From: Mesotoga sp. UBA6090
Lineage (GTDB): Bacteria > Thermotogota > Thermotogae > Petrotogales > Kosmotogaceae
DNA length: 12,333 bases
NCBI RefSeq assembly: GCF_002435945.1
Contig: NZ_DIXC01000006.1
Location: 1-12,333 of the forward strand
Direction of reading: 5' to 3'
Of this stretch, positions 1 through 6,018 are shown one piece after another. The notes under the pieces are model-generated. The model saw only the letters and a list, made by a program, of their open reading frames with translations, was not told the DNA's origin and made no database searches. Within the stretch, counting starts at the first letter, position 1, and each line of letters begins with the position of its first letter. Made by a program: the position numbers and the translations under genes.

Positions 1-2
1 TG

Positions 3-2027
3 CTGGATGAACTTGAGGAGCTCGGCGTTACCGTCAAGAACCATATGTCGGTTCTTGACGAGGAGACCGTAAATATTATAGTTGGTCTCTACGAGGAAGA
101 AAAAAAGGAACTCTTAAGGAAGGCCGAAAAGGCAAAAAACAAGATTCAGGAGAAAGAAGTTAAGAAGCTTGAAAAGAAATTGGTCTCCAAAGAGGAGCCC
201 CCAGTAGAGAAAAAAATTCCGGTTGAGCATAAAGTAAGAACCATCAAGCTGAAGAGCAATGAATTCAAGCTCGACGTGCTCGCCAAGAAGATGAACGTTC
301 CAATCTCGAAGGTGATAAAGGATCAGTTCATGAATGGGATAATTCTTCGTCCGGGACAGATTCTTTCGCTTGAAGATGCAATGAATATCGCGAAGAACTA
401 TGAGTGGGAAGTGGAACTCATTCACGAAGAGGAGATCAACCCCTTTGAGAGCATCTCAAATTCTTACGCCGAAACTTACAAGGAAAGCTCAAGACTGGTC
501 CAGCGGCCACCGGTCGTAACTGTTATGGGGCACGTTGACCACGGAAAGACCACGCTGCTTGACAGAATAAGAAAGGCCAAGGTCGCCGAAGGTGAAATCG
601 GAGGCATTACGCAGACTATAGGTGCCTATCAGGTCGAGATAAGAAACAAGAAGATCACGTTCATTGATACGCCCGGTCACGAGGCTTTCACTGAAATGAG
701 AGCTCGGGGAGCTCAGGCAACGGATATCGTAGTTTTAGTAGTAGCGGCCGACGACGGAGTTATGCCGCAGACGATAGAGGCTTACAACCACGCAAAGACC
801 GCAAATGTGCCCATAATTGTTGCGATAAACAAGGTGGACAAACCAAATGCAAACGTAGACCTCACGAAACAACAGCTCGCCTCGAAGCTGGGACTCGTTC
901 CCGAAGACTGGGGCGGGGACACCGTAACCGTTCCTGTGTCTGCGAAAACAGGCAAGGGCGTTGAGGAAGTTCTGGAGATGATCCTTCTTGTGGCCGAAGT
1001 GGCAGATGTGAAGTGCGTTCCCGAAGGAAACGCGAGAGGAATCATTATAGACTCAAGACTTGACAAGGCCGTAGGTCCCCTGGCAACTCTCGTTGTAAAA
1101 GACGGAGTCTTGAGACCTGGCGACTACGTTGTTGCCGGTTCTGCCTCAGGCAGAGTGAAGGCATTGATTAACGAACATGGGAAACGAATCAAAGAGGCCC
1201 ATCCTTCAGATCCTGTTCAGATTATTGGCTTTGACGAGGTTCCCGATGTCCACAGCATTGTGTACGCGGTTGAAAACCTTGACACTTCACGATCGCTCGC
1301 CGAATACGCAAAAAAACAGGCTCAGAAAGAGAAGTCGGTTACCACCAGGCGCCACATCAGACTTGAAGAATTCCTCTCTATGACCGGAAACACTGATGAG
1401 AAGAAGGATCTAAAGCTGATACTCAAGGCCGATTCTTTCGGTACAGTTGAGGCTCTGAAGCAGGCAATGGCCAAGCTAGAGAATAAAGACGTCAGGATTG
1501 AGGTCGTCCATTCTGGTATCGGCTCTGTAAACTCGAGCGACGTAATGCTGGCATCAGCCTCCGACGCCGTAATAATGGGCTTCAAAGTTAAACCCGATGC
1601 CCAGGCAAGAAAACAGGCAGAGGTAGAGGGAGTCCAGATCAAAGTCTACGAGATCATCTTCAACCTGATAGACGACCTCAAAAAGGCGCTCGAGGGTCTC
1701 CTCGAACCCGAGGAAGTCGATGAAGTGATAGGCCACGGACACATAAAACAGTTGTTCAAAATCAGCAAAGTTGGAACTATCGCCGGTGTCCAGGTTGACG
1801 ATGGACACGTGCTGAAGAAGGGCAAAATGAGAGTTTACAGAAAGAACGAGGAAATTGCAGACGTCGCGATTGAAGTACTCAAACATTACAAAGACGACGC
1901 GAGCAGGGTAGATGCCCCAAAGGAATGCGGAATAAAGGCGCTCGGCTTCGATGATTTTCAGGAAGAGGATCAGCTTGAATTCCACAGCAAAAAGAGCGTA
2001 AAAAGAAGAATAGATTTCACCGAATAA
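3..2027 (+). CDS. infB: Translation initiation factor IF-2, 5'-truncated by the window edge
   Basis: IF-2 is the GTPase that places initiator fMet-tRNA on the 30S subunit and promotes subunit joining. The reading frame is open from the first full codon at position 3. The residues before the ATG at 45 (LDELEELGVTVKNH) match the conserved IF-2 N-terminal segment, so that ATG is internal and the true start lies upstream, perhaps about 20 codons away judging from Thermotoga IF-2. The visible part is 674 residues: a charged Lys/Glu-rich linker, then the G domain with G1 GHVDHGKT (about 528-551), G3 DTPGHEAF, G4 NKVD and G5 SAKTG, followed by the beta-barrel, IF-2 domain 3 and C-terminal domain to the stop. 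No frameshift is seen. The gene ends just before an intrinsic terminator and the neighbour at 3614 is unrelated. Identification is very secure. Confidence 0.97.
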   Translation: MDELEELGVTVKNHMSVLDEETVNIIVGLYEEEKKELLRKAEKAKNKIQEKEVKKLEKKLVSKEEPPVEKKIPVEHKVRTIKLKSNEFKLDVLAKKMNVPISKVIKDQFMNGIILRPGQILSLEDAMNIAKNYEWEVELIHEEEINPFESISNSYAETYKESSRLVQRPPVVTVMGHVDHGKTTLLDRIRKAKVAEGEIGGITQTIGAYQVEIRNKKITFIDTPGHEAFTEMRARGAQATDIVVLVVAADDGVMPQTIEAYNHAKTANVPIIVAINKVDKPNANVDLTKQQLASKLGLVPEDWGGDTVTVPVSAKTGKGVEEVLEMILLVAEVADVKCVPEGNARGIIIDSRLDKAVGPLATLVVKDGVLRPGDYVVAGSASGRVKALINEHGKRIKEAHPSDPVQIIGFDEVPDVHSIVYAVENLDTSRSLAEYAKKQAQKEKSVTTRRHIRLEEFLSMTGNTDEKKDLKLILKADSFGTVEALKQAMAKLENKDVRIEVVHSGIGSVNSSDVMLASASDAVIMGFKVKPDAQARKQAEVEGVQIKVYEIIFNLIDDLKKALEGLLEPEEVDEVIGHGHIKQLFKISKVGTIAGVQVDDGHVLKKGKMRVYRKNEEIADVAIEVLKHYKDDASRVDAPKECGIKALGFDDFQEEDQLEFHSKKSVKRRIDFTE

Positions 2028-2043
2028 GTTCCCTAATAGATTG

Positions 2044-2070
2044 AAGAGGTCCCTTAACGGGGCCTTTTTT
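2044..2070 (+). terminator. Intrinsic terminator of infB
   Basis: A stem forms between AGGTCCC (2047-2053) and GGGGCCT (2059-2065) with a 5-nt loop TTAAC. It contains one G-U pair and can be extended by A/G-T pairs on the outer side. A run of six T (2065-2070) follows directly. It starts 17 bp after the infB stop codon, as expected for a rho-independent terminator ending this transcript. Confidence 0.85.
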
Positions 2071-2144
2071 CGCATACTCGAGATCGTTGGTGGCGTAAAC
2101 GGTATTGGGGGCGGCAAGTAGGGGGTAGGAAAGAGCAAGAAAAG

Positions 2145-2229
2145 CTGGTTAGCCGTTGAATGGTTCACCGTTCGCCGAAAAGACCAGTTTTTCGTTTCAA
2201 AGCGCGGATCTGTTCTTCGTTCTTGGTCA
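2145..2229 (+). repeat. Dispersed repeat R1, copy 1
   Basis: This segment aligns along its whole length with 2871-2952. Shared blocks include GCCGTTGAA, CCGTTCGCCG, CAGT/CCGTT, CAAAGCG/CAGAGCG and a nearly identical end TGTTCTTCGTTCTTGGTCA. The middle has diverged, so the copies are old. No coding potential is evident. Confidence 0.75.
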
Positions 2230-2248
2230 GGGTCAGAAAACAAGAGCG

Positions 2249-2275
2249 AGATGCCGGATCACGGTCCGGCATGAC
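2249..2275 (-). repeat. Palindromic repeat P (GTCATCCCG family), inverted copy
   Basis: A perfect 8-bp inverted repeat, ATGCCGGA (2251-2258) and TCCGGCAT (2265-2272), encloses a 6-nt loop. On the minus strand the unit reads GTCATGCCGG...CCGGCATCT, which is the family pattern with compensating changes in both arms. Paired changes suggest the hairpin itself has been maintained. Confidence 0.7.
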
Positions 2276-2450
2276 GGAATTAAGAGAACAAAAGCCGGGG
2301 TCGTGGTTAGCAGGTAGAGACAAGATTGACAGCGGGTCTGGGATCTCGGGTCTAGAGTCTGGCAAACAGAAGTAAGTGACCCATCAAGATCCTCAATGCT
2401 ATTGAGGCCGTCATCCCGTGGAGATTGCACTTTCTCAAGCCTCTCACATT

Positions 2451-2476
2451 GTCATCCCGAACCTGATCCGGGATCT
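2451..2476 (+). repeat. Palindromic repeat P, copy
   Basis: GTCATCCCG (2451-2459) is followed by a CGGGATC half. Arms ATCCCG (2454-2459) and CGGGAT (2469-2474) pair around a 9-nt loop. A half-unit GTCATCCCG also stands at 2410-2418. Confidence 0.7.
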
Positions 2477-2570
2477 GATCTTTGAAAACAATTACAGCGA
2501 ATGAATATGGAAGTGGAAGGACAACACAGCAAAGGAAAAGGATGTGATGCTCTTGCTTTCGCTCAAAAAG

Positions 2571-2597
2571 CAACTTGGAACTGACAACTTGCAACTG
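2571..2597 (-). repeat. Short repeat R3, inverted copy
   Basis: On the minus strand this reads CAGTTGCAAGTTGTCAGTT and onwards. It resembles 2780-2810 on the plus strand, which reads CAGTTGCAAG followed by TGCAAGTTGTGAGTTGTAAG. Both are built of AGTTG(C/T)AAG-like words. Confidence 0.55.
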
Positions 2598-2604
2598 TTC
2601 TTCA

Positions 2605-2634
2605 CAGCGTTCAGCGGGTTCTTGTTCCTAAGCG
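2605..2634 (+). repeat. Dispersed repeat R2, forward copy
   Basis: Thirty bases starting CAGCGTTCAGCGGGTT match the reverse complement of 3201-3230 at 25 of 30 positions. The differences are all C/T changes apart from the first base. No function is evident. Confidence 0.65.
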
Positions 2635-2690
2635 TACAGCGGTTTTTTGGAGCATGACGGACTGTGGCATTTTCAGAACGCCCAAACGCT

Positions 2691-2717
2691 GTCATCCCGG
2701 GCTCCGACCCGGGATCT
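2691..2717 (+). repeat. Palindromic repeat P, best-formed copy
   Basis: GTCATCCCGGG is followed by CCCGGGATCT. Perfect 8-bp arms ATCCCGGG (2694-2701) and CCCGGGAT (2708-2715) enclose a 6-nt loop. This is the strongest hairpin of the family in the window. Confidence 0.75.
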
Positions 2718-2779
2718 GGACTTTGAGGGAAAGCCGGGGTTGGGGATAGCGAATTGGTGGTTGGTCAAGAGCAAAAAAT

Positions 2780-2810
2780 CAGTTGCAAGATGCAAGTTGT
2801 GAGTTGTAAG
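2780..2810 (+). repeat. Short repeat R3, forward copy
   Basis: Three degenerate 10-11-nt words of the type AGTTGCAAG stand in tandem. The segment is partner to the inverted copy at 2571-2597. It is non-coding as far as can be seen. Confidence 0.55.
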
Positions 2811-2870
2811 AGGGAAGAACAAGAAACGAGGTTAGGGGTATGGGGTCTGAGGTCGGAAGGGCAACAGAAA

Positions 2871-2952
2871 TTGGTTTGCCGTTGAACGGTTATCCGTTCG
2901 CCGTGGAGAACCCGTTATTCCAGAGCGAGGACCTGTTCTTCGTTCTTGGTCA
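2871..2952 (+). repeat. Dispersed repeat R1, copy 2
   Basis: This is the second direct copy of the repeat at 2145-2229, in the same orientation and about 725 bp downstream. The best-conserved part is the 3' end CTGTTCTTCGTTCTTGGTCA. The inner CCGTTGAACGG can form a small hairpin. Confidence 0.75.
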
Positions 2953-3051
2953 AACCATTATTCAGAGAGTAGAGAGAAGGGAAAAGCAAAGAGGTCAAGC
3001 AAGGATCTGGGATCTCTAAAAGGGTTTTGTCTCTTTTTTCGCGGAAAATCG

Positions 3052-3079
3052 AGATCCTGGCCAGAAGCACGAGGATGAC
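3052..3079 (-). repeat. Palindromic repeat P, degenerate inverted copy
   Basis: On the minus strand it begins GTCATCCTCG and ends CCAGGATCT. The outer arms ATCCT and AGGAT still pair, and the interior contains a CTGGCCAG palindrome. It is assigned by similarity to the better copies and is less certain. Confidence 0.5.
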
Positions 3080-3150
3080 ACGAAGGGGCGTCATTCCATA
3101 ATTCCCCCACACCGTCATCCCGTAGAGCGTCCCCTGAATCTACTCACTTA

Positions 3151-3180
3151 GTCATCCCGTGATGGGTCTGCACGGGATCT
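3151..3180 (+). repeat. Palindromic repeat P, copy
   Basis: GTCATCCCGTG is followed by CACGGGATCT. Perfect 8-bp arms ATCCCGTG (3154-3161) and CACGGGAT (3171-3178) enclose a 9-nt loop. Half-units GTCATCCCG at 3114-3122 and GTCATCCGA at 3262-3270 lie nearby. Confidence 0.7.
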
Positions 3181-3200
3181 CGCATCTAAGAGCCGCTTTC

Positions 3201-3230
3201 CGCTTAAGAACGAAGACCCGCTGAACGCTC
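3201..3230 (-). repeat. Dispersed repeat R2, inverted copy
   Basis: This is the reverse-complement partner of 2605-2634. Its AAGAACGAAGA core also matches the reverse complement of the R1 ends near 2212-2226 and 2935-2949, so R1 and R2 may be pieces of one larger family. Confidence 0.65.
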
Positions 3231-3318
3231 TCAAGACATCGTTGTCCGTCAACGGTCCCCTGTCATCCGAATAAGCCCACAAATTTGTCTTTACTTGTTT
3301 CAGCATCTTTCTCTTCAA

Positions 3319-3441
3319 GAACCGGTTCTGATAACCCGCTTCTACAACCTCATCTTCATAACCTGATCTTTTGTTTCACACCCGGTCCTCGTAACCCGAT
3401 CTTATTAACCCGTATTTCTTAACCCGCTCTTCTAACCCGAT
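3319..3441 (+). repeat. Degenerate tandem array with 13-14-bp unit (AACCCG + T-rich filler)
   Basis: The word AACCCG or a one-base variant recurs at 3320, 3333, 3346, 3360, 3379, 3393, 3407, 3421 and 3434. The spacings are 13, 13, 14, 19, 14, 14, 14 and 13. Each word is followed by a pyrimidine-rich filler of the type ctcttctt. The last part of the array (3395-3466) recurs at 12169-12238. The unit is far too short and too regular for a CRISPR array. Confidence 0.75.
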
Positions 3442-3451
3442 CCTTTGTTTC

Positions 3452-3472
3452 CCTGCGAAGCAGCCTCACTTC
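3452..3472 (+). repeat. 21-bp direct repeat, copy 1
   Basis: CCTGCGAAGCAGCCTCACTTC matches 3499-3519 at 20 of 21 positions. Its first part (GCGAAGCAGCCT) also occurs at 12227-12238, after the second copy of the AACCCG array. Confidence 0.7.
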
Positions 3473-3498
3473 CCCAAATGCTCTTCCGGGCATCACTT

Positions 3499-3519
3499 CC
3501 TGCGCAGCAGCCTCACTTC
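3499..3519 (+). repeat. 21-bp direct repeat, copy 2
   Basis: This differs from 3452-3472 only by a C for A in the GCGCAGC part, and starts 47 bp downstream. It ends immediately before the TTGACG hexamer at 3520. Confidence 0.7.
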
Positions 3520-3556
3520 TTGACGAAGGCAGACTGGCTTCAAATCATGATATTAT
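3520..3556 (+). promoter_or_regulatory. Possible promoter for the nucleotidyltransferase-Nudix gene
   Basis: TTGACG (3520-3525) resembles a -35 box. AT-rich hexamers follow, CATGAT (3546-3551) and TATTAT (3551-3556). The spacings of 20 and 25 bp are longer than the usual 17, so the assignment is weak. The position, 58-94 bp before the preferred start codon, is suitable. Confidence 0.3.
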
Positions 3557-3613
3557 TCTTCATGTTAGATGCCACAGTTATTTGATCGAACAAGTAAGAA
3601 GGGAAGTGAAGAG

Positions 3614-4891
3614 ATGGAGATGCAGAAAGACGAGTTCTACAGACAATCTAAAAACCCCAAGAACCTCCACATTCTCAACAGAATTGTGGATGCTTCGAGA
3701 GAAGACGGAAGGATCGTTTCGGTCATCTCTTACGGATCATATACGAGAGAGGATTTTGACAAGTTTTCAGACATAGAGTTCTATATATTCATTAGGGATG
3801 ATTCAGCTGACACCTTCAACGATGAACAATGGCTCAGAGAGGTTGCTCCGGTGGAGTTCTACTTCACAAACTCTCACGGCGTTAAGACTGCGGTCTTTTC
3901 GAAGTTCTTTGTGAGAGGAGAGTTCCACTTCCACTCAGAAAAAGAAATCTCTGTTCTCGATACCTGGAGAGGCGTTGTCCTTCCTGGTAAATTGGAAAAG
4001 ACAGTCCTTCTCGACAAATCCGGTGAATTCAGAAAGAAAACTGAGGAATTCTGCAAGACCTTTCCCACTATCGATGAAGAAGCTTCCTTCAAGCAGAATT
4101 ACCTGGAACTCGCCAATGGAATCATCATGGAGTGGGGAGTTCTCAGCAGAAAGGATCTTTTCAGAGCCAGCACGATCCACAGCATGAATCTTCACTATCT
4201 CGCCAGACTCTTGTCGCTTTTGCACGGTGAGACTGACCATCTGTATTCGCCAAGACTTCTTGAGAGATTCTTGAGTAGGACAGAGTTTGAAAACTTTTCC
4301 AGCTGCTTTGCCAGTTTGAATTTCGATTCTCTTAGGACGGCTCTTGAGAACACGGCTAGATTCTCTGCAGAACTCTCAAAAAAGAGCCGAGACAGAGACA
4401 TAGCCAGAGCAACAGAAGCTCTCCTGGAGAGGGTTGTGATGAGGTCTTACAGACTGGAAGGCGTCATCTCAGACGGTATGAAGGTATTGTTGATAAAGCA
4501 TTCGGGGAACGACGGGAGACCTGACGACTGGCTCTTCCCCGGCGGAGGAAAACTCTCCGGAGAATCTGATGAAGCGGCAGTTAAAAGGGAGATTCTTGAA
4601 GAAACCTGCCTCGACATCGAACCCCAAGGAATGATTGCCGAAATCGAACTGCCGAAAGACGGATTGTACTACTCCGCGAAGATGTTTCACTTTGAATATG
4701 ACGGTTCTTCGGTTCCTTCTCCCGGATCGGAGCCGGAAGATGAAGATGAAGTCTATTACACAATTTCCGAAGTGAAGTGGATCGATCTCAGCGATCTTTC
4801 GCGCATCCCCGTTGAATACAGGAGCTTTCCCCACATGCCCGAAAGGCTTGAAGCGATAAGAGAATACTTACTGAAACGCCGGAATATATAG
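3614..4891 (+). CDS. Lincosamide-nucleotidyltransferase-like domain fused to a Nudix hydrolase domain
   Basis: The protein has 425 residues. Residues about 20-240 resemble Lnu(B)/Lnu(F)-type lincosamide nucleotidyltransferases of the polymerase-beta superfamily: GS at 41-42, then SDIEFYIF at 52-59 with the paired acidic metal ligands D53 and E55, then APVEFYF, a VRGEFHF segment and a LHGETDH motif. These proteins transfer AMP to antibiotics. Residues about 285-425 form a Nudix fold with a near-canonical box at 311-333 (G-x5-E-x7-REILEETCL), where the usual glycine of the last part is cysteine C332. Nudix enzymes hydrolyse nucleoside diphosphate derivatives. The ATG at 3569 lacks an RBS; the in-frame ATG at 3614 follows a purine-rich AAGGGAAGTGAAGAG and is preferred. 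The gene stands alone, convergent with the operon. The domain calls are secure, but the substrate is unknown and resistance is not demonstrated. Confidence 0.85.
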   Translation: MEMQKDEFYRQSKNPKNLHILNRIVDASREDGRIVSVISYGSYTREDFDKFSDIEFYIFIRDDSADTFNDEQWLREVAPVEFYFTNSHGVKTAVFSKFFVRGEFHFHSEKEISVLDTWRGVVLPGKLEKTVLLDKSGEFRKKTEEFCKTFPTIDEEASFKQNYLELANGIIMEWGVLSRKDLFRASTIHSMNLHYLARLLSLLHGETDHLYSPRLLERFLSRTEFENFSSCFASLNFDSLRTALENTARFSAELSKKSRDRDIARATEALLERVVMRSYRLEGVISDGMKVLLIKHSGNDGRPDDWLFPGGGKLSGESDEAAVKREILEETCLDIEPQGMIAEIELPKDGLYYSAKMFHFEYDGSSVPSPGSEPEDEDEVYYTISEVKWIDLSDLSRIPVEYRSFPHMPERLEAIREYLLKRRNI

Positions 4892-4935
4892 GAAATTGAG
4901 CCAACCCATGGAGGCTGCAAATATTCATAGGGAAA

Positions 4936-6006
4936 CTATTCGAAGATTACATAGTCCGTGAATTTGAGTCCGACAACTTGATCAATATCATATTTGGCAG
5001 TAGAAGGAGCTTCCACCCGGATCTCCTCTTTACCAAGCACGATACGGTAATCAAGTATGTTTCCCAGATAGACCTTCTTCCTGACTTTACCAGTAACGTG
5101 GCCCTCCTGAGGAGATACCAGTTTCACGTTTTCCGGCCTTACTGCAAACACTCGTTGCAAACCGGGAGAGAGCTGATCTGGACTGTAATTTATGTCAAAA
5201 GGAGTATCGTCATCTGCATCGAGAAATTTAGCGCACAAGCCGTCTCCTTTCGATATCAGTTCTATTCTCATGAAGTTTATCAGCCCGATAAAGTCTGCGG
5301 CGAACTGATTCTCGGGTCTCTCATACAGCTCTCTTGGTGTCCCCAGCTGTTGAACTGTGGCCTCATGCAGTAGCAGGATCCTGTCTGACATTGCCATAGC
5401 TTCTGCCTGATCATGAGTCACGTAGATTATTGTGACTCCGATTCTTCTCTGAATGTCCTTGATCTCGAACCGCATTTCCTCTCTCAGTTTGGCGTCAAGA
5501 TTACTTAGCGGCTCGTCGAGAAGCATCACGTCAGGTTCCATAATCAGCGCCCTTGCCAGTGCAACCCTCTGCTGCTGCCCGCCGGAAAGCTGGTGAGGAT
5601 ATCGGCTCTCCATCCCCTTCAACTTGACTAGTGAAAGAACCCTCATTACTCTATCTCTAATATCGGCGGCTTTCACCTTACTTATCTTCAAAGGATAAGC
5701 TACATTCTTGAAGACATCCATGTGCGGCCAGACTGCGTAGTTTTGAAAGACCATTCCCACATTCCTTTCTTCGGGTGGAACGAAGACTTTCTTCTCAGCA
5801 GATGAAACCAGCCGGTCGCCTATGAAGATCTCTCCGGCCGTAGGCATGTCAAACCCGGCGATCATTCTAAGAGTTGTTGTCTTCCCACAGCCCGAAGGTC
5901 CGAGAAAGGAGAGAAATTCATGATCTATTATCTCCAGGCTGATATCGTTGACAACATTGACTTCTCCGAATGATTTTGAAAGGTTCTTGAGGACAACTCT
6001 GGACAT
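4936..6006 (-). CDS. ABC transporter ATP-binding protein (FbpC/AfuC/PotA type)
   Basis: This is the ATPase of the importer and acts on the cytoplasmic face of the membrane. It has 356 residues with all nucleotide-binding motifs: Walker A GPSGCGKT at 36-43, Q-loop Gln88, signature LSGGQQQR at 140-147, Walker B MLLDEP at 161-166, D-loop and switch His198 in YVTHDQAEA. About 120 C-terminal residues form the TOBE-like regulatory region found in iron, polyamine and sugar importers. The start at 6006 follows GGGAG about 8-9 bases upstream, and the gap from the permease stop is 12 bp. It is the last gene of the minus-strand operon. The substrate cannot be told from the ATPase. The 44 bp to the convergent neighbour hold no strong terminator. 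Confidence 0.93.
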   Translation of the reverse strand: MSRVVLKNLSKSFGEVNVVNDISLEIIDHEFLSFLGPSGCGKTTTLRMIAGFDMPTAGEIFIGDRLVSSAEKKVFVPPEERNVGMVFQNYAVWPHMDVFKNVAYPLKISKVKAADIRDRVMRVLSLVKLKGMESRYPHQLSGGQQQRVALARALIMEPDVMLLDEPLSNLDAKLREEMRFEIKDIQRRIGVTIIYVTHDQAEAMAMSDRILLLHEATVQQLGTPRELYERPENQFAADFIGLINFMRIELISKGDGLCAKFLDADDDTPFDINYSPDQLSPGLQRVFAVRPENVKLVSPQEGHVTGKVRKKVYLGNILDYRIVLGKEEIRVEAPSTAKYDIDQVVGLKFTDYVIFE

Positions 6007-6018
6007 TCACATCACTCC

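Larger units (their letters stand above)
2071..3568. other. Gene-free, repeat-rich spacer of about 1.5 kb
   Basis: No reading frame here looks like a real gene: the open frames are short, lack ribosome binding sites, resemble no family I know and run through repeats. What the stretch does hold is several dispersed repeat families. These are palindromes of the form GTCATCCCG...CGGGATCT in both orientations, an 82-85-bp direct repeat (2145-2229 and 2871-2952), two inverted pairs (2605-2634 with 3201-3230; 2571-2597 with 2780-2810), a 13-14-bp degenerate tandem array (3319-3441) and a 21-bp direct repeat (3452-3472, 3499-3519). No transposase or tRNA is seen. The region looks like a sink for short non-coding repeats between two unrelated genes. 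Confidence 0.8.

Noticed and set aside
1554..2243. 229-codon open frame on the minus strand overlapping the end of infB
   Set aside because: It lies opposite the well-conserved infB coding sequence, runs through the infB terminator, shows no domain pattern and has no RBS; it is a shadow frame.
2165..3118. Several 65-80-codon open frames on both strands in the spacer
   Set aside because: They consist of repeat sequence, overlap each other, lack ribosome binding sites and give translations with no family features.
3319..3519. Possible CRISPR array
   Set aside because: The repeated unit is only 13-14 bp, degenerate and without unique spacers, and no cas gene is nearby.
3569..3613. Longer start of the nucleotidyltransferase-Nudix gene at 3569
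   Set aside because: There is no Shine-Dalgarno sequence before it, and the extra 15 residues do not resemble the family N terminus; the ATG at 3614 follows a purine-rich stretch.
4892..4935. Shared terminator between the convergent genes (AGCC...GGCT around CCATGG)
   Set aside because: Only four base pairs pair around a long loop and there is no T-run on either strand, so I would not call it a terminator.
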